From the NCBI GenBank assembly GCA_021798635.1, contig JAJZGH010000033.1, forward strand, positions 6,888 through 24,986: a stretch of DNA of 18,099 bases, in the 5' to 3' direction. This document shows positions 7,945 through 15,973 of this stretch, piece after piece. The notes under the pieces are model-generated. The model was given only the letters and a program-made list of their open reading frames with translations, did no database searches and was not told where the DNA came from. The first letter of the stretch is position 1, and each line of letters begins with the position of its first letter. This stretch comes from Planctomycetota bacterium. Lineage in GTDB: Bacteria; Planctomycetota; Phycisphaerae; WQYP01. The position numbers and the translations under genes are program-made.

Positions 7945-8748
7945 TCAAATTATTCGGCGGCGTTTGAATAACAGCAATCCCACGCCACCGACGCCCAACA
8001 ATCCCAGAGTTATTGGTTCGGGCACCGGGGCAGAAATCAGTTGCAGCCCATTAAAACTTCCGTCCTGTCCATTCGTGCCGATTGGCGTTACTTCAGTCGG
8101 AGTGTTGGTCCAGGTAATGGCCAGTGTGCCGTTTGAGCTTGCGGTTGCATTAAAAACGACGTAGTTCGTATTCTCTTGAAAAACATTTTGCGTGCCTGAA
8201 TTATACTGCAGCGTATATGCTGCGCTTCCGCTGACCGGGCCGCCGGTGCCGGTGGTTATGGAAAATGCCGCACCGCGATGATGGCTGTCATACCAACTGG
8301 CAAACTGGCCGGGCTGACCATAGAGATACAACTGATACGACCCGTTATTGGCCAATCCAGTGAGCGTGACAGCCGCAGGAGTACTGTCCTGCAAGAATCC
8401 GCTGAGAAGCTCATTGGTCGGGTTGGTCTGAAAGTTATAGTCGGGGCCACTGGTGGCGTTGCCAACGTAACTTATGGCGTCAGTGGTCGCGTTGCTGCTG
8501 GAGTCCATCAGATTGCTCTGTGTTCCCTGCCCTCCGGCAAGCACGTTCCACGTGGGACTGGCGACGTTATCACCCGTGTACACCCCCTGGTGGCCGCTGA
8601 ACGAATCAGCACTGCTTACGGTAGCCACACCCTCAAACTGAATATTCACGGTGTCAGCACAAGTTGTGGCGGCCGACCCCGCGACCACCACCGACGCCGC
8701 CGCCGCGACACAACAGGTATGTAATTTCATAAAACGCGTTGATATCAT
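7945..8748 (-). CDS. PEP-CTERM sorting domain protein, exported
   Basis: Encodes 267 residues. The N-terminus has a signal peptide (hydrophobic core about 12-28, likely cut near TTCADT). The C-terminus has the tripartite sorting signal: VPEP, a 14-residue hydrophobic stretch (ITLGLLGVGGVGLLLF), then KRRR. In the known system a membrane transpeptidase, exosortase, recognises this tail; none is encoded in the window. The middle is rich in Gly, Ser, Thr and Asn with beta-strand character (NGSYQLYLYGQ, LAITWTN), suggesting an extracellular beta-sandwich. Function is unknown; surface attachment or polysaccharide contact is plausible. The start at 8748 has GGGAG 8 bases upstream; the second Met at 8730 has no ribosome site. 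It is the first gene of the leftward arm, divergent from the regulator gene. Confidence 0.87.
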   Translation of the reverse strand: MISTRFMKLHTCCVAAAASVVVAGSAATTCADTVNIQFEGVATVSSADSFSGHQGVYTGDNVASPTWNVLAGGQGTQSNLMDSSSNATTDAISYVGNATSGPDYNFQTNPTNELLSGFLQDSTPAAVTLTGLANNGSYQLYLYGQPGQFASWYDSHHRGAAFSITTGTGGPVSGSAAYTLQYNSGTQNVFQENTNYVVFNATASSNGTLAITWTNTPTEVTPIGTNGQDGSFNGLQLISAPVPEPITLGLLGVGGVGLLLFKRRRII

Positions 8749-8829
8749 AATAAGACTCCCATGAATAAGGATTTACTGATTCTCTCCTCCAGTTGACAAG
8801 ACAGTCAGCAAACATGAAGTCGAGAACAC

Positions 8830-8858
8830 CATATAAAAAAACCGGCGTAACCTTCCAA
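8830..8858 (-). promoter_or_regulatory. Candidate promoter for the PEP-CTERM/glycosidase arm
   Basis: On the minus strand TTGGAA (8858-8853) and TATATG (8835-8830) are separated by 17 bases, each matching 4 of 6 positions of the sigma-70 consensus. A run of seven T's precedes the -10. It is 82 bp before the start codon at 8748. It is a sequence match only. Confidence 0.35.
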
Positions 8859-8911
8859 GCCAACTGGCCCAGACATTCTTTTCCGCGATAAAGACTCCTT
8901 TCCCGGTTGGG

Positions 8912-9036
8912 GCGATCTAGGCCGAACTTCACGAACTACGTCCAAACCGGACGGACCAAAGGCTCAATGCCAGTACGCAACCCAGCATTGATTTTTGCAT
9001 CCAGACTTCTGACCCCATGCGATCGAGGCCAAAGTT
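8912..9036. repeat. Imperfect 18-bp direct repeat, 107-bp period
   Basis: Copy one at 8912-8929 and copy two at 9019-9036 share GCGATC-AGGCC-AA-TT and match at 15 of 18 positions. The two copies flank the first hairpin. It could be a pair of protein-binding sites or the trace of a duplication. Confidence 0.4.
8964..8996 (+). terminator. Hairpin followed by T-run, plus strand
   Basis: TCAATGC (8964-8970) and GCATTGA (8985-8991) form a perfect 7-bp stem with a 14-base loop, followed at once by TTTTT (8992-8996). This has the form of a weak intrinsic terminator for rightward transcription, though no gene lies to its left on that strand. Confidence 0.3.
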
Positions 9037-9041
9037 GTAAA

Positions 9042-9085
9042 TCGCACCACACCGTTTTCCGGTGCCATGTGGTGCGAAGCTTTTT
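9042..9085 (+). terminator. Strong hairpin followed by T-run, plus strand
   Basis: TCGCACCACA (9042-9051) is the exact reverse complement of TGTGGTGCGA (9068-9077). A nested pairing, CACCG (9050-9054) with CGGTG (9060-9064), closes a 5-base loop. TTTTT follows at 9081-9085. It could be the terminator of a short rightward RNA from the divergent region, or a large operator. Nothing coding is seen upstream of it on the plus strand. Confidence 0.4.
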
Positions 9086-9107
9086 ACAGGCACCTTGCGA
9101 TATGTGG

Positions 9108-9136
9108 TTACCATTAAAGCCTGAATGGAGTATAGA
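9108..9136 (+). promoter_or_regulatory. Candidate promoter for the XylR-like regulator
   Basis: TTACCA (9108-9113) and TATAGA (9131-9136) are separated by 17 bases, each matching 4 of 6 sigma-70 consensus positions. This would give a leader of about 120 bases that contains most of the CCATT/AATGG pentamers, fitting autoregulation. Evidence is sequence match only. Confidence 0.3.
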
Positions 9137-9227
9137 CCTATGCCGGAGAAATGGTAGGCCATTTTTTATAAAAAAACTTCTGTTTTTTACCATTTGAGCA
9201 CGGGGCTTACCCGGCGAGGTAAAATGG
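9111..9227. promoter_or_regulatory. Six CCATT/AATGG half-sites upstream of the regulator, candidate operator
   Basis: The pentamer occurs as CCATT at 9111, 9159 and 9190 and as AATGG at 9124, 9150 and 9223. Pairs are inverted: AAATGG-TAGG-CCATTT at 9149-9164 is a perfect palindrome with a 4-base centre, AAATGGTA (9149) mirrors TACCATTT (9188), and GGCCATTTT (9157) mirrors AAAATGGCC (9221). Fewer than one copy would be expected by chance in 117 bp. Likely binding sites for the adjacent regulator; this is inference. Confidence 0.4.
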
Positions 9228-9264
9228 CCGTTATCATCGTGGCCCAGGTAGGTGAGGTTAACGT

Positions 9265-10479
9265 ATGCGAAAAGACAAGCGGGTGTTATTTCTCGGCAAT
9301 CTGATGATTGCATACAATCGTGATGTGCTGCGCGGCGTGGCAAAATGCGCTGCCACTCGCCCGGAGATCCGCGTGTTTTTTCCGGACAGCTTTGAATCCG
9401 CGGACGTGCCCGCACTTCTCCAGGGTGATGTGCATGGCGTGGTAGCGGCGGGCTGCCCGCCAGCCTGGCGACTGCCCGAGACTATTGCCAAACGGCGCTT
9501 ACCTGCGGTGGATGTGTCGGCAGAACTCAAACCATCAAGTGTTCCACGCGTCGTCACCGATGATGCCATGGTCGGACGAATGGCGGCGGATTATTTTATT
9601 GATCGAGGCTTCAGGCGACTGGTATACTACGGCATGTCACAACACTATTCCTCCGATGTGCGTCGGGAAGGTTTTTCCCAGCAAGCCCGTAAGCACGGCA
9701 TTACCGCGCAGTGCTTTCAAAAGGAAAATGCTGAGGCTGAAGACCGCGCCGGAATATTTCCCAGCACGGCCGCTCGCTGGCTGAAGGACCTGCCAAAGCC
9801 GGCCGCCATTTTCGCAGCGGATGATCATCTCGGAGCGTATCTGGTGGAAGCGTGCCAGCATTTAAAAATCAGAATACCGGAAGACGTGGCCTTATTGGGT
9901 GTGGACAATGATGACCTCTACGGGCAACTGCGCACGCCGCATTTATCCAGCATCCTTCAAAATACGCAGGAAATCGGACTTCAGGCCATGGAGTTGCTCT
10001 ATCACCTGATGCACGGGCGAAAAGTCAAATCTTCCACCGTACTCATTGAGCCGGTGCGGGTGATGACGCGACTATCTTCAGACATTTTTGGAGTGGAAGA
10101 TGAAGTGGTACGCGAAGCCCTGGGCCTTATTCAACAGCGATTGCGAAATGGGCTGTCTGTGAAGTGGCTGGCCGACCAACTGGCGATTTCCCGCCCCACG
10201 ATGGATCGGCGATTTCTGGCGGCGCTGAATCGAACTCCGGCCATGGAAATACAACGCACTCAAATGGAAACCGCACGGCGACTTATTCTGGATTCCGATA
10301 TGCCCATTGCCCGGGTTGCCGAAGAATCCGGCTATTCATCGCCCCGGCAATTCAGCACGTCATTTCACCGATACTTCAAACAAGCACCGCGTGATATGCG
10401 CAAGACCCACCGCTATGCCGCTCCCAGTTCACCCGATTCGCGAACGGATCCATTTTTGGCCTCTAAAAAAAGAAGATAG
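9265..10479 (+). CDS. XylR-type AraC-family transcriptional regulator with LacI-like sugar-sensing domain
   Basis: Encodes 404 residues. Residues 5-270 follow the periplasmic-binding-protein/LacI sensor fold (VLFLGNLMIAYNRDVLRGV at the start, AAIFAADDHLGAYLVEACQ at 180-198, EDVALLGVDNDDLYGQLRTP at 206-225), including the family's DNDDL segment at the domain hinge. Residues 281-382 are an AraC-type DNA-binding domain with two helix-turn-helices, LSVKWLADQLAISRPTMDRRF (297-317) and MPIARVAEESGYSSPRQFSTSFHRYF (346-371). This domain order matches E. coli XylR (392 residues), though the sugar sensed here is unknown. GGTGAGG lies about 8 bases before the ATG. It is divergent from the PEP-CTERM/glycosidase arm and likely controls it and its own promoter. 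The gene ends 43 bp from the convergent kdpD stop. Confidence 0.9.
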   Translation: MRKDKRVLFLGNLMIAYNRDVLRGVAKCAATRPEIRVFFPDSFESADVPALLQGDVHGVVAAGCPPAWRLPETIAKRRLPAVDVSAELKPSSVPRVVTDDAMVGRMAADYFIDRGFRRLVYYGMSQHYSSDVRREGFSQQARKHGITAQCFQKENAEAEDRAGIFPSTAARWLKDLPKPAAIFAADDHLGAYLVEACQHLKIRIPEDVALLGVDNDDLYGQLRTPHLSSILQNTQEIGLQAMELLYHLMHGRKVKSSTVLIEPVRVMTRLSSDIFGVEDEVVREALGLIQQRLRNGLSVKWLADQLAISRPTMDRRFLAALNRTPAMEIQRTQMETARRLILDSDMPIARVAEESGYSSPRQFSTSFHRYFKQAPRDMRKTHRYAAPSSPDSRTDPFLASKKRR

Positions 10480-10505
10480 GCCACGTGATAAGTTGACATC
10501 CATTG

Positions 10506-10539
10506 TTGCGGATTTGGCCCCTTCAGGGGGCTTCCGCAA
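10506..10539. terminator. Hairpin between convergent xylR-like gene and kdpD
   Basis: TTGCGGA (10506-10512) pairs with TCCGCAA (10533-10539), and the inner GGCCCC (10516-10521) pairs with GGGG from 10526. The loop carries the kdpD stop codon. There is no T-run on either side, so a classical intrinsic terminator is not shown. It may act on both convergent transcripts. Confidence 0.4.
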
Positions 10540-13195
10540 TGGGGATTGTCACTTGGAATTCGGCACCGCCGCCGTCGCGGTTGCGGGCGGTGATGGTGCC
10601 GTGGTGGAGTTGGATGATGGCGCGGCAGATTGCCAGGCCCAGTCCCAGGCCGGGGCGGCGGGGGGCTGAGGTTCCGCGAAAAAACTTTTCAAATATTCTC
10701 TGGGTATCGTGAACGGGTAGCCCGGTCCCGCGATCCATGACGCGGATCAGCACTGAATCCGGCCGGGCTATGGCGACGATTTCAATGGGTTTGGATGTCG
10801 GTGCGTGATCCATGGCGTTTTCCAGTAAGTTAGATAAAACTTGCTCCAGAAGAACGGGATCGCCTTGCACCAGGGGCAGCGAATCAGGAATACTAATTTG
10901 AAACTTGCGGTCCGGATCCGTGTTTCGCCACCGCTGGACAGCGGAAATAATCACCTCCCCGACATCCACGCTTTGGCTCTGAATCGACGGGTTGCCGGAT
11001 TCCAAACGGGTCATTTCCAGAAGTTTTCCGATAAGACCTTCCATGCGTTGGGATTCATGGGAAATGGTGGTCAGCAGTTCTTCACGCATTGGAGCGGACA
11101 TGGACGATCCCGCCTGGAGAATGCTGGTAGCGGAACCGGTGATGGCCGCCAGCGGCGTGCGGAGGTCATGCGATACCGCCGATAACAGCGTGTTGCGCAG
11201 CATTTCAAGTTCTGTGCGTTCCCAGGCGCGGTGCGATTGTTCCGACAGCACCATGCGCTCCAGTGCTACGGCAATCTGGGCGGTGAAGGCTTCCAGCGTG
11301 CGCCATTCATCAGGATGACTGAGGCGGTCAAGATCCGAGGGAATAACACACAATGCGCCCAGTGTTGATTTCACGCCTTTCAGAGGCAGGTAAATCGCTT
11401 TAGAGGATGGTAGTGTGGCGGTGGTGGCACCGGCCTTTTCACCATGACGGATAACCCAATCCGCGACCGACAATTCCTTGTCATCAAGCGTTACCTGGGC
11501 GGAACTGTGGGTCAAGACTGGAATACCGGCGGCATCGGGCAGAATCACAGCAGCGGGCGAATTGAAAAACTCGGCGATATGTCCCACGGAAACCCGCAGA
11601 AGGGCCGTATGATCCGTACAAGAAATCAAGTCCCGACTCAAGCGTAACAGCGCTTCGGTACGCTGTTCACGGGAGCGGGACAGGCGTTGCTGATCGCGCA
11701 GGGATGCGGTAAGCGTGCTGATATAGACACCCGTTACCAGCATGGCCGCGAAAGTAAGCAGATATTGCGTATCTGAGACCGCGAACGAGTAGTAGGGCTT
11801 GACCACGGTGAAATCAAAAGCCGCTACGCTGAGAACAGCGGTTAAAATGCCTGCAAAGCGGCTGTAACGGGCGGAAATCCAGATCACCCCCAGCAGGTAG
11901 AACATGATGACATTGATATCCGATAAGCCGAGCCGGTGGTAAAGAAAAATACCCAACGCTGTATTGAATGCCACAACGGCCAAGGCCCAGGCAATTCCCC
12001 GCCTGTCCCAGGTTGTTTTCCGACTCACCGGAGCCGGTGGTGGGCTTTCGGCATCCTCCCGGATTAATTCCATGTGAATATCGCCGCTGCGCGTAATCAG
12101 CAGGTCCACAAAAGATCGCCGCAGCAGGCGTCGCCAGCCGCGATCAGCCGGTTTTCCGACGATAATGCGGGCCACATGGCGGCTCCTGGCGTAGGCGATA
12201 ATCTCCTGGTCCGGATGCAGGCCGGAAAGTGTTACCGCCTGACCACCGAGTTGCTCGGCCAACTCCAGGGTGCGTGCCACGCGCTGCCGATCGGCTTCTG
12301 ATAAGCCCGGCGATTTTGCCGTTTCAACATACACCGCGATCCAGGGAGCCTTCCAGGCGGCGGCCATGCGCGCAGCGGTGCGGACCAGATTAGCCGAAAA
12401 CGGGCTGGGGCCTACGCACACTAGAATGCGTTCCGAAACTGCCGCTGTCCGGGCTGCGGCAGTCCCCAGCCGCAGTGTATCAATATCCTGATTGATCCGA
12501 TCAGCGGTACGGCGCAGAGCCAGTTCCCGAAGGGCCAGGAGGTTTCCAATGCTGAAGAAATGCTGTAACGCAGCGGCGGTGCGATCGGGCGTGTAAATTT
12601 TACCTTCCTGCAGACGTTCAATGAGTTTTTCCGGAGGCAGGTCCACAAGCTGTACTTCATCGGCATTTTGAAACACCGAATCCGGCAGCGTTTCGCGGAC
12701 TTTTACGCCGGTCGCCCGTTCCACGATATCGTTGACGGATTCCAGATGTTGAACATTAAGTGTTGTGTATACGTCAATTCCTGCGGCCAGAAGTTCGGCT
12801 ATATCCTGCCAGCGTTTGGCGTGCCGCATGCCGGGGGCGTTGGTATGGGCCAGTTCATCCACCAGAATAAGTTCCGGAGCTTTGCTTAAGGCTGCATCGA
12901 GGTCCAATTCCTTGAGAACAGCGCCGCGGTATTCCACGATTTTATAGGGAAGAATATCCAGGCCCAGCAGCAACGCTTCGGTTTCCGGGCGGATGTGTGG
13001 CTCGGCATAACCGACCAGCACGCGCACGCCGTCAATGGCCCGCCGTTGGGCCTCCTCCAGCATGGTATAGGTTTTTCCCACACCCGCTGAAGAGCCAAAA
13101 AATATTTTGAGCTTACCTCGGCGCAGCGATTCTTCCTGCCGGGTAAGCAGTTCAAGAAGTTCGTCAGGATTGGGTCTATGCGTTTGTTCCATCAT
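10523..13195 (-). CDS. kdpD: KdpD, potassium/turgor sensor histidine kinase
   Basis: Inner-membrane sensor kinase that controls kdpFABC expression. It has 890 residues, near the 894 of E. coli KdpD. Domains: KdpD N-terminal domain (about 25-235) with Walker A GSSAGVGKT (34-42) and LILVDELAHTNAPG; universal-stress-like domain (about 255-375); four membrane helices of the DUF4118 type (about 400-498); GAF-like region (about 515-645); dimerisation H-box SHDLRTPLAA with phosphorylated His676; ATPase domain with N box LLENAMDHA (N793), DRGTGLP and GLGLGLAI. All key residues are present. The start is ATG at 13195; a TTG at 13201 and an ATG at 13192 are alternatives. It starts 9 bp after kdpC, so it is co-transcribed. 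The partner regulator KdpE is not next to it; the next gene is unrelated and convergent. Confidence 0.96.
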   Translation of the reverse strand: MMEQTHRPNPDELLELLTRQEESLRRGKLKIFFGSSAGVGKTYTMLEEAQRRAIDGVRVLVGYAEPHIRPETEALLLGLDILPYKIVEYRGAVLKELDLDAALSKAPELILVDELAHTNAPGMRHAKRWQDIAELLAAGIDVYTTLNVQHLESVNDIVERATGVKVRETLPDSVFQNADEVQLVDLPPEKLIERLQEGKIYTPDRTAAALQHFFSIGNLLALRELALRRTADRINQDIDTLRLGTAAARTAAVSERILVCVGPSPFSANLVRTAARMAAAWKAPWIAVYVETAKSPGLSEADRQRVARTLELAEQLGGQAVTLSGLHPDQEIIAYARSRHVARIIVGKPADRGWRRLLRRSFVDLLITRSGDIHMELIREDAESPPPAPVSRKTTWDRRGIAWALAVVAFNTALGIFLYHRLGLSDINVIMFYLLGVIWISARYSRFAGILTAVLSVAAFDFTVVKPYYSFAVSDTQYLLTFAAMLVTGVYISTLTASLRDQQRLSRSREQRTEALLRLSRDLISCTDHTALLRVSVGHIAEFFNSPAAVILPDAAGIPVLTHSSAQVTLDDKELSVADWVIRHGEKAGATTATLPSSKAIYLPLKGVKSTLGALCVIPSDLDRLSHPDEWRTLEAFTAQIAVALERMVLSEQSHRAWERTELEMLRNTLLSAVSHDLRTPLAAITGSATSILQAGSSMSAPMREELLTTISHESQRMEGLIGKLLEMTRLESGNPSIQSQSVDVGEVIISAVQRWRNTDPDRKFQISIPDSLPLVQGDPVLLEQVLSNLLENAMDHAPTSKPIEIVAIARPDSVLIRVMDRGTGLPVHDTQRIFEKFFRGTSAPRRPGLGLGLAICRAIIQLHHGTITARNRDGGGAEFQVTIPIAEAP

Positions 13196-13204
13196 CTGCA
13201 ACCA

Positions 13205-13834
13205 TTATTCTTTGCCGGTCCGGGAAGCTGCCGAAGCGGATGATAATCGATCTAACGCCAGATTCAGATCCAGCACATTGACGCGTGGCGCACCGAGAAT
13301 ACCGAAATCACGCCACTGGCAGAAATGCTCAACAAGATTTGTGACGGCGGAAGTCGGCAAACCGCGCGCCGCCGCCACGCGACGCACCTGATAAAATGCC
13401 GCCGCCGGGCTGATGTCGGGGTCCAACCCGCTGGCGCTGGAAGTTACCAGATCCACGGGAACAGGTCCCTTTTCTGTCGGATCAGCGGAGCGAAGGCGTT
13501 TGATCCGGCGTTTGACCGAAGCGAATAACTTCGGGTTCATCGGTCCCGTATTGGAGCCTGATCCACAATCAGCCAGAGGCCCATTATAAGAAGTATAAGG
13601 AACCGGTGAGGTAGCGGATGGCCGGGGCCAGAAGTATTTTGGAGCGGAAAAATATTGGCCGATCAGACGCGATCCGACGGGTGTTCCGGCACTATCCGTT
13701 ATCAGGCTGCCATTGGCCTGCCATGGGAACGCCACGGCTGCAACGCCCGTGACCACCAGGGGATACGCCAAACCAGTGATGGCGGACAAGATGACAAACA
13801 CAACAATTGCCGGACGACATTGAGACCACATCAT
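13205..13834 (-). CDS. kdpC: KdpC, potassium-transporting ATPase subunit C
   Basis: Single-span subunit of the KdpFABC complex that supports ATP binding by KdpB. It has 209 residues (E. coli 190). One membrane helix lies at about 8-35 ([20 protein letters not shown]). Family signatures follow: [36 protein letters not shown] and [12 protein letters not shown]. The C-terminus is somewhat longer than usual ([14 protein letters not shown]). AAAGGA lies 6 bases before the first of two adjacent ATGs (13834, 13831). It sits 24 bp after kdpB and 9 bp before kdpD. Confidence 0.97.
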   Translation of the reverse strand: MMWSQCRPAIVVFVILSAITGLAYPLVVTGVAAVAFPWQANGSLITDSAGTPVGSRLIGQYFSAPKYFWPRPSATSPVPYTSYNGPLADCGSGSNTGPMNPKLFASVKRRIKRLRSADPTEKGPVPVDLVTSSASGLDPDISPAAAFYQVRRVAAARGLPTSAVTNLVEHFCQWRDFGILGAPRVNVLDLNLALDRLSSASAASRTGKE

Positions 13835-13858
13835 GTAATTCCTTTCAACGCGCGTGTT

Positions 13859-15925
13859 TCAGGCCAAGTGCATGGCCACAAGTGCCATGTCAATGAGTTT
13901 AATTCCGATAAACGGCACAATAAGCCCCCCGACGCCATAAAGCAGAATATTTTGTAACAGCAGTTTCCCGGCGGGCATTGGGCGGTATTTTACACCGCGC
14001 AGAGCCAGCGGAATCAGAACAATGATAATCAGGGCATTAAAAATAACAGCGGACATAATGGCGCTGGCCGGTGTGGCCAGATGCATGATATTCAAGCGTC
14101 CCATCGCCGGATAAATGCCGACAAATATGGCCGGGATAATGGCAAAATATTTACTGACATCGTTGGCAATGGAAAACGTGGTTAATGAACCGCGGGTCAT
14201 CAGCAGTTGCTTGCCCGTTTCAATAACCTCGATGAGTTTGGTGGGGTTGGAATCCAGATCAACCATGTTGCCGGCTTCTTTGGCGGCTTGTGTACCGGAG
14301 TTCATGGCCACCGCCACATCCGCCTGGGCCAGGGCGGGAGCATCATTGGTGCCGTCCCCGGTCATCGCGACCAGCCGGCCGCCCTGTTGATACTCGCGAA
14401 TGAGCTTGAGTTTCGTTTCCGGCGTGGCCTGGGCAAGAAAATCATCCACGCCGGCCTCGGCGGCGATGGCGGCGGCGGTAAGGGGATTATCGCCGGTAAT
14501 CATCACCGTTTTTATGCCCATGCTCCGGAGCTGCGCAAAGCGTTCTTTGATGCCGCCTTTGACAATATCTTTAAGTTCAATAACGCCCAAGACATTCGGG
14601 CCGTCCGCTACCGCCAGTGGCGTTCCACCACGGCGGGATATTTCGTCCACCGCGGTCTTAACCGATGCATCCAGTTCGCCGCCAAGTTCAGCTACATAAG
14701 CCGCAATGGCGTCCGCAGCTCCCTTGCGGATTTTTCGGCCGTCAAAATCCACCCCGCTCATGCGGGTTTGTGCGGTAAAGGGGATAAATTCGGCGTGGAG
14801 GGAACTTAATTCTCTGCCGCGCAAGTTGTAGCGATCCTTGGCCAGCACCACAATACTGCGCCCCTCCGGCGTTTCATCCGCCAGGGACGAAAGTTGCGCC
14901 GCATCAGCCAGTTGTTCAACGCTTACACCTTTGGCGGGAATAAAATTAACGGCCTGGCGGTTGCCCAGCGTAATGGTTCCCGTTTTATCCAACAGCAGCA
15001 CATCCACATTGCCCGCAGCTTCCACCGCCCGGCCGGAAGTGGCAATGACATTTTTTTGGATCATGCGATCCATCCCCGCAATGCCGATGGCGGATAAAAG
15101 GCCGCCGATGGTGGTCGGGATCAGGCACACCAGAAGTGCCACCAGCACCGTGAGGCTGACGGGGGTGCCGTGGCCTGCGGCGTCAACCGCGTAAATGGAA
15201 AACGGCAACAGCGTGGCCGTGGCCAGCAGGAAGATAATCGTCAGTTTGGCCAAAAGGATATTCAATGCGATTTCATTGGGGGTTTTCTGGCGCTTGGCCC
15301 CTTCCACCATGGCAATCATTCGATCCAGAAATGTTTCACCAGGATCGCAGGCCACGCGAATAATCAGCCAGTCGGAAAGTACGCGCGTACCACCGGTCAC
15401 ACTTGACCGATCACCGCCGGATTCTCTGATGACCGGGGCCGATTCACCGGTTATCGCCGATTCATCCACAGAAGCCACCCCCTCCATGACTTCTCCGTCG
15501 GTGGGGATCAAATCGCCGGCCTCCGCTAAAAGAATGTCCCCTTTTCGTAATGTGGCAGCGGACACGCTTTGAACGGGGGCATCGCGCCGGGCTTCGGTGA
15601 GCTTTTTAGCGGGCGTATCACGTCGAGCGCGACGGAGCGTATCCGCCTGGGCCTTGCCGCGCCCTTCGGCCATGGCTTCGGCGAAATTGGCAAAGAGCAC
15701 GGTAAACCAGAGCCAGAGGCTGACACCCAGAATAAACCCGGCAGGGGCTTCACCATGCCCTAAGAGGGCCTGGATAAATAAGACGCTGGTTAACATGCTG
15801 CCGATATAGACAACAAACATCACAGGATTGCGCACCTGAATGCGCGGATCCAGTTTTGTGAATGATTCAATGACGGCGCGCCGGGTAATGGCGCTGTTAA
15901 ACAGAGATGTTGATTTTGCAGTCAT
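13859..15925 (-). CDS. kdpB: KdpB, catalytic P-type ATPase subunit of the potassium uptake complex
   Basis: Hydrolyses ATP to drive K+ uptake through KdpA. It has 688 residues (E. coli 682). Motifs: TGES (159-162), whose Ser162 matches the regulatory serine known in E. coli KdpB; the membrane motif [15 protein letters not shown] (267-281); the phosphorylation site DKTGT with Asp313; KGAA in the nucleotide-binding domain; [10 protein letters not shown] and [20 protein letters not shown] of the P domain; then three C-terminal membrane helices starting near [12 protein letters not shown]. No key residue is missing. GGAG lies 11 bases before the ATG. It follows kdpA by 48 bp and precedes kdpC by 24 bp. 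Confidence 0.98.
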   Translation of the reverse strand: MTAKSTSLFNSAITRRAVIESFTKLDPRIQVRNPVMFVVYIGSMLTSVLFIQALLGHGEAPAGFILGVSLWLWFTVLFANFAEAMAEGRGKAQADTLRRARRDTPAKKLTEARRDAPVQSVSAATLRKGDILLAEAGDLIPTDGEVMEGVASVDESAITGESAPVIRESGGDRSSVTGGTRVLSDWLIIRVACDPGETFLDRMIAMVEGAKRQKTPNEIALNILLAKLTIIFLLATATLLPFSIYAVDAAGHGTPVSLTVLVALLVCLIPTTIGGLLSAIGIAGMDRMIQKNVIATSGRAVEAAGNVDVLLLDKTGTITLGNRQAVNFIPAKGVSVEQLADAAQLSSLADETPEGRSIVVLAKDRYNLRGRELSSLHAEFIPFTAQTRMSGVDFDGRKIRKGAADAIAAYVAELGGELDASVKTAVDEISRRGGTPLAVADGPNVLGVIELKDIVKGGIKERFAQLRSMGIKTVMITGDNPLTAAAIAAEAGVDDFLAQATPETKLKLIREYQQGGRLVAMTGDGTNDAPALAQADVAVAMNSGTQAAKEAGNMVDLDSNPTKLIEVIETGKQLLMTRGSLTTFSIANDVSKYFAIIPAIFVGIYPAMGRLNIMHLATPASAIMSAVIFNALIIIVLIPLALRGVKYRPMPAGKLLLQNILLYGVGGLIVPFIGIKLIDMALVAMHLA

Positions 15926-15973
15926 GATTATTGCAACTCCAATCGTATTCAGGCCGGGTCGTAAGCTTTCACG

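Larger units (their letters stand above)
8749..9264. other. Divergent intergenic region between PEP-CTERM gene and regulator gene
   Basis: About 516 bp with no credible gene on either strand. It holds a candidate leftward promoter, a near direct repeat, two hairpins each followed by five T's on the plus strand, a group of CCATT/AATGG pentamers and a candidate rightward promoter. These are listed separately. The density of structure suggests the main control region of the locus. Confidence 0.8.

Noticed and set aside
10540..10670. Run of GCCGCC/GGCGG-like triplets near the kdpD 3' end, looked at as a tandem repeat
   Set aside because: It is ordinary coding sequence for the Gly/Arg/Ala-rich end of the kinase ATPase domain; the units are irregular.
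14207..14809. 200-codon plus-strand ORF opposite kdpB
   Set aside because: Antisense to kdpB, whose motifs are unmistakable; the high GC content makes such open frames common.
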